A stretch of 64,000 nt of DNA from Galbibacter orientalis DSM 19592 (GTDB lineage: Bacteria > Bacteroidota > Bacteroidia > Flavobacteriales > Flavobacteriaceae): assembly GCF_000260115.1 (NCBI RefSeq), contig NZ_JH651379.1:1178001-1242000 (forward strand), written 5' to 3'. Positions within the stretch are counted from its first letter, which is position 1, and every line of letters begins with the position of its first letter. The translations under genes and the position numbers were made by a program. Of the stretch, positions 45,453 to 54,464 are shown one piece after another. The notes beneath the pieces are model-generated. The model was given only the letters and a program-made list of their open reading frames with translations. It was not told the origin of the DNA and did no database searches.

Positions 45453-46736
45453 ATGGGCAATAAAATAGGGTTAAAAGAAGCAGTTTCTATAGGAATTGGC
45501 GGGATGGTAGGTGGAGGAATTTTCGCCGTACTTGGGTTGGCAGTTTCTTTAGCAAAAGGCGGAACCCCTATTGCTTTTTTAATAGCTGGTATTATTGCAT
45601 TGGTAACCTCTTATAGTTACGTAAAATTATCATTGGCATATCCAGATCGTGGTGGAACTGTTAAGTTTATAAACGTAGGTTTTGGAAAGTCTATTTTTAG
45701 CGGAGGGATTAACAACCTGCTTTGGATAAGTTATATTATTATGTTGGCTTTGTACGCTTCTGCATTTGGCTCCTACGCTCCAAATTTATGGGAGATTACA
45801 ACTAATAATGCTATAGATACTCATATTTATTCTAGTGCCATTGTAATTTTTGCAACTGCTATTAATTATTACAGCATAAAAATTGTAGGTAAAATAGAGG
45901 ATTATGCTGTAGTTATTAAATTAATCATTCTTATAGGTTTTGTAATAATAGGTTTATATGGATTGAAAGATAGTTCTAATTTAGAGCAATTAGCATTTTC
46001 AAATTGGGAAGCTCCTATTCAATTACTTACTGGCGGAATGGTTATTTTTGTTGCCTATGAAGGTTTTGAGTTGATAGCAAATTCAGTTTCAGATCTAGAA
46101 AATCCAGAGAAAAACGTACCGAAAGCCTATTTTTATGCTGTACTTTTTGTTATTTTCTTATACATTGTTATAGCAATAGTAACTGTTGGTTCTTTACCCT
46201 TTTCTAAGATTGCAGAAGCAGAAGATTATGTGCTTGCCGAAGCGGCAAAACCGATGTTAGGGCAGGTAGGGTTTACAATTATTACTGTTGCGGCACTTAT
46301 TTCTACTTTTTCTGCTATTAATGCTACCCTTTATGGAGGAAGTAGGGTGAGTTATGAAATTGCAGAAGACGATGAATTGCCACACGAATTAACAAGTACT
46401 TTTTGGAATCAACCTATTGGATTGTTAATTACAGCTATCTTAACAATTGTTCTAGTTAATTTACTAGAATTGGAAAGTATTTCTACCGCTGGCAGTGTTG
46501 GTTTTCTACTTATTTTTGCTACCGTAAATTTTGTGGGCTATAAAAAAGCTACTAAAGTAAAAGCCAAAAAAGCAATCCCTTTTATTGGGTTTCTATTATG
46601 TGTTATTGCTTCACTAGCACTTATAATTCAGCAATATAGCTCCAATCCCCTAGGAATAAGTATTTCATTGGGGATTGTAATAATCTGTTTTATAATTGAG
46701 TTTGTCTATAAACGTTACTTTAAAAAATCATCGTAG
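45453..46736 (+). CDS. APC-superfamily amino acid permease
   Basis: 427 residues with about 12 helices. The first helix has GIGGMVGGGIFAVLGLAV, the backbone-binding glycine motif of APC transporters, and VAYEGFELIANSVSDLENPEKNVPKA marks helix 6 and the following loop. The substrate is unknown. It is the third gene of the operon, perhaps importing the amino acid or amine counterpart of the pathway. Confidence 0.88.
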   Translation: MGNKIGLKEAVSIGIGGMVGGGIFAVLGLAVSLAKGGTPIAFLIAGIIALVTSYSYVKLSLAYPDRGGTVKFINVGFGKSIFSGGINNLLWISYIIMLALYASAFGSYAPNLWEITTNNAIDTHIYSSAIVIFATAINYYSIKIVGKIEDYAVVIKLIILIGFVIIGLYGLKDSSNLEQLAFSNWEAPIQLLTGGMVIFVAYEGFELIANSVSDLENPEKNVPKAYFYAVLFVIFLYIVIAIVTVGSLPFSKIAEAEDYVLAEAAKPMLGQVGFTIITVAALISTFSAINATLYGGSRVSYEIAEDDELPHELTSTFWNQPIGLLITAILTIVLVNLLELESISTAGSVGFLLIFATVNFVGYKKATKVKAKKAIPFIGFLLCVIASLALIIQQYSSNPLGISISLGIVIICFIIEFVYKRYFKKSS

Positions 46737-46782
46737 CGGAAAGCCTTTTGCAGCCCACCAAGGATGGATTTCTATTTTAATT

Positions 46783-47250
46783 CTACCAATTTTTAAACGG
46801 ATTTTCACTGAGTTGTGAGTTGTAATAAGCAACATTTCCAGTAACCTCTTTTCCAAGCCAATAAGGTTTTTCAAAGCCTTCTTTTTCTGATGCTAATTCA
46901 ACTTCGGCAACAATCAAACCTTTATTATCTCCTAAGAATTCATCAACTTCAAAAGTGTGTTTACCTATCAATACTTCATATCGGTATTTGTCGATAACAC
47001 CTTTTTTGCAAATGTTTAATAATGATTTCGCTTCCGAAACAGATATTTCTTTTTCCCATTCAAATCTACTAGTTCCAGATGCGTTTGAAATTCCTTTTAC
47101 AGTAATAAATCCCTTTTCTCCTTTAATTCGAATTCTCACGGTTCGTTCTGGATCTTTATTTAAAAAACCTTGAACAATATGTTCTCTTTTTGAAGCTGCT
47201 TTTTTGAAATCATCAGAAACTACCAAAAACTTACGCTCAATCTCTATCAT
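46783..47250 (-). CDS. CYTH domain protein (class IV adenylate cyclase/triphosphatase-like)
   Basis: 155 residues from ATG 47250, where the CYTH motif starts (MIEIERKFLVV); a longer start at 47280 is possible. The EIERKF (ExExK) signature, RIRIKGEKGFITVKG and FEVDEFLG fit the tunnel fold. Bacterial members hydrolyse tripolyphosphate or related compounds. It overlaps the next gene upstream by 14 bases. Confidence 0.9.
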   Translation of the reverse strand: MIEIERKFLVVSDDFKKAASKREHIVQGFLNKDPERTVRIRIKGEKGFITVKGISNASGTSRFEWEKEISVSEAKSLLNICKKGVIDKYRYEVLIGKHTFEVDEFLGDNKGLIVAEVELASEKEGFEKPYWLGKEVTGNVAYYNSQLSENPFKNW

Positions 47251-47914
47251 TTGTTTCTGCAATTTGTTTGATTTTATCATTTTTAATTCTCCCAGAAGGG
47301 AAGTTATTATTCGCCAAATATACCATAGTTGTAGCTATTTTTTCTGGAGCAACCGATTGATATTTTTTTAATGGTCCCACCATAATGTAGTTTAAAGCTT
47401 TCATGAGTTGTTTAAAAAACCATTCTCCTGCTCTTTTTTCTTCTCGTTTTCCACTAATTAAAGAGGGCTGTAAAATATAAGTGTTGGGAATATTTATTTT
47501 TAAAACATCTTTTTCCATTTTACCTTTTATACGGTTGTAAAATAATTTGCTTTTTGGATTGGCGCCTAAGGCAGAAATAACTATAAAAGTGTTAATGTTA
47601 TTAGCTTTGCTTAACGTGGCGGCTGCCATGGGAATTCCGTAATCAATAGCTTTATAAGTGCTTTTGTTGGGAGTTTTTGATTTGGTAGTTCCAATACAGC
47701 AATACACCTCATCTGCAGTAAAATCTGTATTGGAAAGCTCAAGATTTAATAAATCTACAATGTGTTCCTCAATTTTTGGGTCGGAAATAGTTGTAGCGCT
47801 CCTAGAAAATAGTTTTATGGTTTTATAACGATCGTCTTTTATGAGTTTTTTTAATAATAGAGAGCCAGTAAGACCAGTTGCACCAAGTATAATTGCTATT
47901 TTTTCTGTAGCCAT
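47237..47914 (-). CDS. NAD(P)H-binding short-chain oxidoreductase-like protein
   Basis: 225 residues. The N-terminal Rossmann motif is ILGATGLTGSLLLKKL. The later segments DEVYCCIGTTKSKTPNK, VISALGANPKSKLFYNRIKG and LQPSLISGKREEKR match the NAD(P)-binding 'HTATIP2/oxidoreductase-like' atypical SDR family. Substrate unknown. Operon with the CYTH gene. Confidence 0.88.
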   Translation of the reverse strand: MATEKIAIILGATGLTGSLLLKKLIKDDRYKTIKLFSRSATTISDPKIEEHIVDLLNLELSNTDFTADEVYCCIGTTKSKTPNKSTYKAIDYGIPMAAATLSKANNINTFIVISALGANPKSKLFYNRIKGKMEKDVLKINIPNTYILQPSLISGKREEKRAGEWFFKQLMKALNYIMVGPLKKYQSVAPEKIATTMVYLANNNFPSGRIKNDKIKQIAETNDRD

Positions 47915-48433
47915 AATCTAATAACTTTTCAGTTTTATAAAGTTAGGTATTATTTTTTGGGAATTTAAGAGCGAAGATTTTTTTGCTTATTAAGTAAGAT
48001 TTTAATATCCTCCTGTTGTCGTACAAATCCATTCGAGTGGGAATTCTCCTTCATCTAGAGTGTTCATGTTTTGTATGGTTTCTATTTTATTACTATCCTT
48101 ATACAAAGCGGTGCAATTGCGAATAAGTGGAGTAGTCTTAAATCTCCCCTTTGCTTAGAGAAATTTAGTTATAAGTGTGCATTTTTACATCCCCCTAGCT
48201 CCCTTCTAAGGGGGAATTGATTCGGGCTTCGTATTCAATATCCCCTTGAGGGGATTATAGGGGTGTTTGTTTGGTTGTTTTTGCTTCTTACTCATAATCG
48301 GCACGAGCATGATGCTCGCGCTAGCGGGGGGATGTTATCGTTTTATGCAATTTCTTAAAATGATATTGATTGAAATTCTTTTAATTTTAATAATTCCTGG
48401 TTCGCTCTAAAGTTGTTTAGTTTAAATTTGCAT
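47915..48433. other. Intergenic region with palindromic elements before dinB
   Basis: No gene was seen. It holds self-complementary GC-richer pieces: CCCCCTAGCTCCC...AAGGGGG (48190-48215), CCCCTTGAGGGG (48243-48254), the palindrome CGAGCAT-G-ATGCTCG (48304-48318) and a G-run. These look like repetitive extragenic elements in an AT-rich background. Confidence 0.55.
48423..48430 (+). promoter_or_regulatory. Promoter -7 box of dinB
   Basis: TAAATTTG fits TAnnTTTG and ends only 3 bases before the ATG at 48434, so the mRNA may be almost leaderless. Confidence 0.45.
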
Positions 48434-49537
48434 ATGCAAAATTCAGTCCTTTTACGAAAGATAATCCATGTGGATATGGATGCATTTTATGCATCTGTTG
48501 AGCAAATGGATAATCCAGAATTAAAAGGAAAACCATTGGCAGTAGGAGGTAATGAAAAGCGTGGAGTGGTATCGGCAGCTAGTTATGAGGCACGTAAATT
48601 TGGAGTTCGAAGTGCAATGAGTGGCTATCAAGCCAAGAAAAATTGTCCAGAACTTATTTTTGTTCGTCCCCGCTTTGACCGCTATAAAGAGATTTCAACT
48701 AAAATTAGAACTATTTTTTTAGAGTATACCGATTTAGTTGAACCTCTTTCTTTGGACGAAGCTTATTTAGACGTTACCGAAAACAAAAAAGGGAATCCAT
48801 CGGCTAGTAATATAGCTAAAGAAATTCGAGATCGTATTTTTGAGGAGGTGGGATTAACAGCTTCAGCAGGAATATCAATTAATAAATTTGTAGCTAAAAT
48901 TGCGAGCGACTATAATAAACCAAACGGACAAAAAACAGTAGAACCCGATGAGGTAATTCCTTTCTTGGAGGATTTAGAGATTCGTAAATTTTATGGAGTA
49001 GGAAAAGTAACCACCCAGAAAATGTATTCCCTTGGAATTTTTACAGGAAAGGATTTAAAAGAAAAATCAGTTGAGTTTTTAACCGAGAATTTCGGAAAAA
49101 GCGGTGCTTTTTATTATAATGTCGTTCGTGGAATTCATTTAAGTGAAGTCAAACCAAATAGAATTCCGAAATCGGTTGGTGCAGAACGTACTTTTAGTGA
49201 GAATCTAAGTAGCGAAGTGTTTATGTTGGAACGCTTAGAAAGTATTGCAAACGAATTGGAACGCCGATTAAAAAAGAGTAAGATAGCTGGGAAAACAATT
49301 ACTTTAAAAATTAAGTATAGCGACTTCAAGCTGCAAACACGAAGCAAAACCCTTGATTATTTTATTGCTGATAAAAGCCTTATTCTAGAAACAGCAAAAG
49401 AATTATTATATCAAGAGAAATTAGAAAACTCCGTCCGTCTTCTAGGAATTTCGTTGGCTAATTTAAACACAGAAAAAAAGAAAAAAGAGACGCCAATTCA
49501 AAAGGAAGTTTCTGTACAGTTAAAGTTCGATTTTTAA
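48434..49537 (+). CDS. dinB: DNA polymerase IV (Y family)
   Basis: 367 residues from ATG 48434; an earlier in-frame ATG at 48413 would add 7 residues. The Y-family signature RKIIHVDMDAFYASVEQ, the SLDEAYLDVT acidic pair, TASAGISINKFVAKIASDYNKP-type palm text (ASAGIS, KIASDYNKP) and the little-finger domain are all present. The C-terminal QLKFDF resembles a sliding-clamp binding peptide. It performs error-prone lesion bypass. No LexA-type box was recognised. Confidence 0.95.
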   Translation: MQNSVLLRKIIHVDMDAFYASVEQMDNPELKGKPLAVGGNEKRGVVSAASYEARKFGVRSAMSGYQAKKNCPELIFVRPRFDRYKEISTKIRTIFLEYTDLVEPLSLDEAYLDVTENKKGNPSASNIAKEIRDRIFEEVGLTASAGISINKFVAKIASDYNKPNGQKTVEPDEVIPFLEDLEIRKFYGVGKVTTQKMYSLGIFTGKDLKEKSVEFLTENFGKSGAFYYNVVRGIHLSEVKPNRIPKSVGAERTFSENLSSEVFMLERLESIANELERRLKKSKIAGKTITLKIKYSDFKLQTRSKTLDYFIADKSLILETAKELLYQEKLENSVRLLGISLANLNTEKKKKETPIQKEVSVQLKFDF

Positions 49538-49670
49538 GGGTAAGAAAATCACTTTTTTCGAATATTTCCTATTTGTTTAGTTTTAGCTAACAATTACATA
49601 ATATTGATATTCAGCATCTAAAAATTAAATAATGTTATTTTTGTAGTAATCAACCTATTAAAAATAATAT

Positions 49671-52600
49671 ATGAAAAGATTTTTACTTTCTTTATTTACT
49701 GCATTTTTATCAATATATAGCTTTTCACAAAGTGTATTTATTAATGAAATTCATTACGATAATGCAGGAACAGATGTAGGCGAAAGCATCGAAATTGCTG
49801 CGCCAGCTGGAACCGACCTTTCTCTCTATAGTTTGGTTTTGTATAACGGCTCAAATGGCACAGCGTATAACACATTAAATATCAATACTGTAGTTGCCAA
49901 TTTAAGTAATGGATATGGGGTGGCTCATATTGCATTGCCGTCAAATGGTTTACAAAATGGAAGTCCTGATGGAATTGCCCTAATTGATGGGAGTAATTCT
50001 GTAGTACAGTTTTTAAGTTATGAGGGAACTTTTACTGCAGTAGGAGGTCCTGCCGATGGAATGCTAAGTGAAGATATTGGTGTAGCGGAAAGTAGTACAA
50101 CTCCAGAAGGTGTTTCATTAGCACTTGTAGGGCAAGGAACAGACTATTCAGAATTTTCTTGGGAAGTACAAAACCCTTCAACTTTTGGAGGTATAAATGC
50201 CAATCAGACTTTCGGATCAATAGAAATTACTCCTGTAATTAATGAGTTTGTTTTTAACCATATTGGGGGTGATACAAACGAATTTGTAGAGGTTTTTGGT
50301 AAGTCAGGTGCCGATTTATCATCTTATTGGATTCTAGAAATTGAAGGAGATGTTTCTTCCGCAGGCACTATAGACGGTGTCTACCAATTAGGAAGTACGA
50401 ATGCCGATGGGTTCTATACTACAGCTTTTTTAGCTAATGAGTTTGAAAATGGTACGGTAAGTTTGCTTTTGGTTGAAAACTTTACTGGAAGCATAGGGGA
50501 GGTAGTAGATACGAATGCTGATGGAACTTTAGATAATACACCTTGGGAAAAAATAGTAGATGGTATTGCAGTTTTAGATGGAGATGCTGGAGATTTAACC
50601 TATGCTGATGTTGTTCTAGCACCTACTTTTGATGGGGCTACTTTTACCGTAGGAGGCGCTTCTAGAATTCCTAATGACAATGTTATCAATTCTACATCCA
50701 ACTGGGTTCGAAATAATTTTAATGGAGCAGGATTATCCGATTTTCCTGATATTACTGCTGAAGAAGGAGATGCTTTGAATACGCCAAATACTGTTAATAA
50801 AATCTATGAAGGAGATGGAAGCGGAACAGATGCAGTGGTGCTAATTAATGAAATTGATGCAGATACTGAAGGAACAGATATTGCTGAATTTGTTGAATTG
50901 TATGATGGAGGTGTTGGAAATTCTTCTTTGGATGGACTTACACTTGTGTTTTATAATGGTTCTAATAATTTGAGTTATCAAGCCTATAGTTTGGATGGTT
51001 ATACAACCGATGCTAATGGATATTTTGTATTAGGAAATGATGGGGTGCCAAACGTTTCTCTTGTTTTTGGGAGTAACGGTCTCCAAAATGGAGCAGATGC
51101 TGTAGCATTATATCAAGCAGATTCTAACGATTTTCCTAACGGAACTGAAGTTACTACCACCAATTTAATAGACGCTGTTGTTTATGATACTAATGATAGT
51201 GATGATGTTGAGTTACTTGTACTATTAAATGAAAATCAGCCACAAATAAATGAGGATTTTAATGGTAATAAAGATTTCCATTCGCTTCAACGCTATGAAA
51301 ATGGAAGTGGAGGATTAAAAAATACGGAGTCGTATGTTGCAGCTATTCCAACTCCAGGAGCTAGAAATACCAATGCAACTGAGCAAATTAATCTATTGAT
51401 AAACGAAATTGATGCCGATACTCCAGGAACCGATGTTGCCGAATTTATTGAATTGTATGATGGAGGAAAAGGGAACACTTCGCTAGATGGTTTTGTAATG
51501 GTTTTATACAACGGAAATGGAGATACTGTTTGTAATGCCTTCGATTTAAGTGGCTTTACCACAAATGCTGAAGGATATTTTGTGTTAGGAAATGAAGGAG
51601 TTGCTAATGTTTCTCTTGTTTTTGGGAGTAATGGTCTCCAAAATGGAGCAGATGCTGTAGCATTATATCAAGGAACTATAAATGATTTTCAAAATGGGAC
51701 ATCAATTACAACAAATGGATTGATTGATGCGGTAGTGTATGATACAGATGACGACGACGATGTGGAACTACTAGCGTTGTTAAACCCTGGCGAACCACAG
51801 TTAAATGAAAATGAATTAGCAGATAAAGACAATCATTCCTTACAGCGAATTCCAAATGGAAGTGGAGGTGCGCGGAATACAAGCGCTTATAAAACTGAAA
51901 TACCAACTCCAGGAACCAAAAACGGAGATACAGTTGTAGTACCTACCGAGCCTATTCCAATTGCCGAGGCTAGAGCGCTTCCAGACGGAACTACCGTAAC
52001 TATTAGTGGAGTTTTAACAGTAGCCGATAATTTTGCTGGTCCCGCATATCTTCAAGATAAAACTGGTGGAATTGCTATTTTTGATGAACAAATACATGGC
52101 GGGAGTTTTGCTATAGGAGACTCGTTAACCGTTACTGCTAGTCGCTCTTCCTTTAATAGTCAAATTCAGTTAGGGAGTGTTTCTTCCGTAGAAAATAACG
52201 GACTGCCTAATGAGCCTATAGAACCAAAAGAGATTACACTTGCAGAATTGGTCAACCATAGAGGAGAACTCGTTAAGGTGGTAGCTATTAGTTTTCCAAC
52301 ACCAGGGAATTTACTTTTTGGAGATTCTAATGTGTTAATTACAGATGCATCTGGAACTGGAGAACTTAGAATAGATAATGATGTAGCGGGTTTATCAGGC
52401 TTAGCTCAGCCTGAAAGTTGTGATGAAGCTATCGGAGTGATTGGTACATTTAATGAAATAGCACAATTGTTACCAAGGATGAAAACCGATTTAGCCTGTG
52501 CAGAGCCGTTTGATCCTAACAATGGAATTGATATTCCTAAAAATGAAACTTTAGATCTTGTAACATGGAATATTGAGTGGTTTGGAGATGAAGGAAATTC

Positions 52601-54326
52601 TCCAGCAGCTGGAAACCCAAATTCAGATGCCATCCAAAAAGACAGCGTTGTAACTATTATGAAGAAACTTGATGCCGATATTTATACGGTAGTTGAAATT
52701 TCTGATGATGCTCTTTTCGCACAAGCAGTAAGCGAGTTAGAGGGATACGATTTTGTATTGTCTGATGCTACTTCCTATCCTAACGATTCGGGTACTAAAC
52801 AAAAAATAGGGTTTGTGTATAAAACTGCTACCGTTACACCCAAAAAAACAAAGGCATTATTAAAAACTATTCATCCGTATTACAATGGAGGGGATACTTC
52901 TTATTTAACCGATTATCCTGCTGAAGCAGATCGTTTTTATGCGAGTGGGCGACTCCCATTTTTGATGACTGCCGATGTAACGGTTAACGGTGCTTCCGAA
53001 GAAATAAATATTATAGCTTTACACGCTCGCGCTAACAGTAGTAATGGTCCGCAGTTGCGTTACGATATGCGTAAGTATGATATGGAGGTGCTTAAAGATT
53101 CGTTGGATGTTATGTTTCCAGATACAAATCTTATTTTAGCGGGCGATTATAATGACGATTTAGATGAAACAGTAGCAGATGGAATTAATACAACGGTTTC
53201 TTCTTTTGAAGCCTTTATTAATGATCCTGATGAATATTTTTTAGCTACCTTATCTCTCAGCGAAGCAGGCTACAGGTCGTATGCATTTAGAGAAAATATG
53301 ATAGATCATATTTCGCTTTCTAATGAGCTCCAAGATAATTTTATTGAAAATTCAGCAGCCGTACATTATGAATTTTACGATAGTGATTATACAAATACCG
53401 TTTCCGATCATTTTCCTGTTTCAGTAAGATTAATGCTCGAAGAAGTGGCTCCACTTGTTGTTGAGGAACTTGTAACAACTAATATTACGTGTGCCGAAGC
53501 AGATAATGGAACTGCCGTTGTTACGGTAAGTGGTGGAGTAGCGCCCTATGAATATTTGTGGAGTAATGGAGAGATTTCCGAAAGTGTATCAAATTTAATT
53601 CCTGGAGATTATAATGTTATTGTTTATGATGCTAATGAGAATTCAATAACCGAATATTTTACAATATTAGAACCAGAAGCTATCGAAATAACAATGCCAG
53701 AGCTTGATAAAATGTATGTAGGTTATGGAGAAAGTAACTGTATTACTATTGCTCCTGAAATGATTTCGGGAGGAACAGGTAATTATTTATATGAATGGAA
53801 TACAGGAGAAATATCAGAATCTATTTCTGTATGTCCCGAAGAAACTACTACCTATACATTAACAGTAACAGATGTTAACGGTTGTACTCAAACTGAAACC
53901 ATTACTGTAACTGTAGAAGATGTAAATTGTGGGAATAATCCATGGATTGAGAAAGTTGCTGTATGCTATAAAGGGCGCTCATTATGCGTGTCTAAATATG
54001 CGGTTCCAAATTTATTAAGGTTAGGAGCTGTTTTAGGAAGCTGTTCTGATGAACCTGATGAGATTTCAATTGCCAGTGTTTATTTAGTGCCAAATCCTGT
54101 TCGTTATGCTGCGGCTTTGGTGGTTAATAGTAATAAAAAAACTAAATTGGAACTACATGTCTACAATTTAAACGGACAGTTAAAACAACACGTTAAGAAT
54201 GTTAAAGTTAATGTGGGATACAATTTAAAAACTATTAATTTTTCTAGACTTTCTAGAGGAATTTATATACTGAAAGTTTTAGAAAACGGACAAGAAGTAA
54301 AAGATATCCGAATGCTTAAAAAGTAA
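49671..54326 (+). CDS. Secreted multidomain endonuclease/phosphatase-like protein with lamin-tail domains and T9SS sorting domain
   Basis: 1551 residues. Order: signal peptide; four lamin-tail-like (LTD) segments starting near 24, 190, 390 and 576 (INEIDADTEGTDIAEF type); an OB-fold-like region near 757-945 (PIAEARALPDGTTVTISGVLT); an endonuclease/exonuclease/phosphatase domain near 958-1255 (VTWNIEWFGDEG, LAGDYNDDLDE, SDHFPVS). Then a SprB-like repeat (NITCAEADNGTAVVTVSGG, SNGEISESVSNLIPGDY), a second such unit, a Cys-containing module and a C-terminal sorting domain (NPVRYAAALVV ... RGIYILKVLENG). It is exported by type IX secretion and may degrade extracellular DNA or phosphorylated compounds. 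Confidence 0.9.
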   Translation: MKRFLLSLFTAFLSIYSFSQSVFINEIHYDNAGTDVGESIEIAAPAGTDLSLYSLVLYNGSNGTAYNTLNINTVVANLSNGYGVAHIALPSNGLQNGSPDGIALIDGSNSVVQFLSYEGTFTAVGGPADGMLSEDIGVAESSTTPEGVSLALVGQGTDYSEFSWEVQNPSTFGGINANQTFGSIEITPVINEFVFNHIGGDTNEFVEVFGKSGADLSSYWILEIEGDVSSAGTIDGVYQLGSTNADGFYTTAFLANEFENGTVSLLLVENFTGSIGEVVDTNADGTLDNTPWEKIVDGIAVLDGDAGDLTYADVVLAPTFDGATFTVGGASRIPNDNVINSTSNWVRNNFNGAGLSDFPDITAEEGDALNTPNTVNKIYEGDGSGTDAVVLINEIDADTEGTDIAEFVELYDGGVGNSSLDGLTLVFYNGSNNLSYQAYSLDGYTTDANGYFVLGNDGVPNVSLVFGSNGLQNGADAVALYQADSNDFPNGTEVTTTNLIDAVVYDTNDSDDVELLVLLNENQPQINEDFNGNKDFHSLQRYENGSGGLKNTESYVAAIPTPGARNTNATEQINLLINEIDADTPGTDVAEFIELYDGGKGNTSLDGFVMVLYNGNGDTVCNAFDLSGFTTNAEGYFVLGNEGVANVSLVFGSNGLQNGADAVALYQGTINDFQNGTSITTNGLIDAVVYDTDDDDDVELLALLNPGEPQLNENELADKDNHSLQRIPNGSGGARNTSAYKTEIPTPGTKNGDTVVVPTEPIPIAEARALPDGTTVTISGVLTVADNFAGPAYLQDKTGGIAIFDEQIHGGSFAIGDSLTVTASRSSFNSQIQLGSVSSVENNGLPNEPIEPKEITLAELVNHRGELVKVVAISFPTPGNLLFGDSNVLITDASGTGELRIDNDVAGLSGLAQPESCDEAIGVIGTFNEIAQLLPRMKTDLACAEPFDPNNGIDIPKNETLDLVTWNIEWFGDEGNSPAAGNPNSDAIQKDSVVTIMKKLDADIYTVVEISDDALFAQAVSELEGYDFVLSDATSYPNDSGTKQKIGFVYKTATVTPKKTKALLKTIHPYYNGGDTSYLTDYPAEADRFYASGRLPFLMTADVTVNGASEEINIIALHARANSSNGPQLRYDMRKYDMEVLKDSLDVMFPDTNLILAGDYNDDLDETVADGINTTVSSFEAFINDPDEYFLATLSLSEAGYRSYAFRENMIDHISLSNELQDNFIENSAAVHYEFYDSDYTNTVSDHFPVSVRLMLEEVAPLVVEELVTTNITCAEADNGTAVVTVSGGVAPYEYLWSNGEISESVSNLIPGDYNVIVYDANENSITEYFTILEPEAIEITMPELDKMYVGYGESNCITIAPEMISGGTGNYLYEWNTGEISESISVCPEETTTYTLTVTDVNGCTQTETITVTVEDVNCGNNPWIEKVAVCYKGRSLCVSKYAVPNLLRLGAVLGSCSDEPDEISIASVYLVPNPVRYAAALVVNSNKKTKLELHVYNLNGQLKQHVKNVKVNVGYNLKTINFSRLSRGIYILKVLENGQEVKDIRMLKK

Positions 54327-54349
54327 TATTTTTATAATTTTAATAAGAG

Positions 54350-54380
54350 AGCTCCTTGATATTTCAAGGAGCTTTTTTTT
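54350..54380 (+). terminator. Terminator of the large secreted protein gene
   Basis: AGCTCCTTGA-TATT-TCAAGGAGCT perfect 10-bp stem followed by T7. Confidence 0.92.
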
Positions 54381-54464
54381 GATACTTTTGTTAGATGATA
54401 GATGTTTTTGCGTCAAAAAAATATCGATAGATTTAATTTTTTAAAAGAATTCCAAAACTTATAA

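Noticed and set aside
50830-51680. Repeats as a CRISPR array or phase-variable promoter
   Set aside because: They are in-frame coding repeats of about 560 bases, not short regularly spaced repeats.
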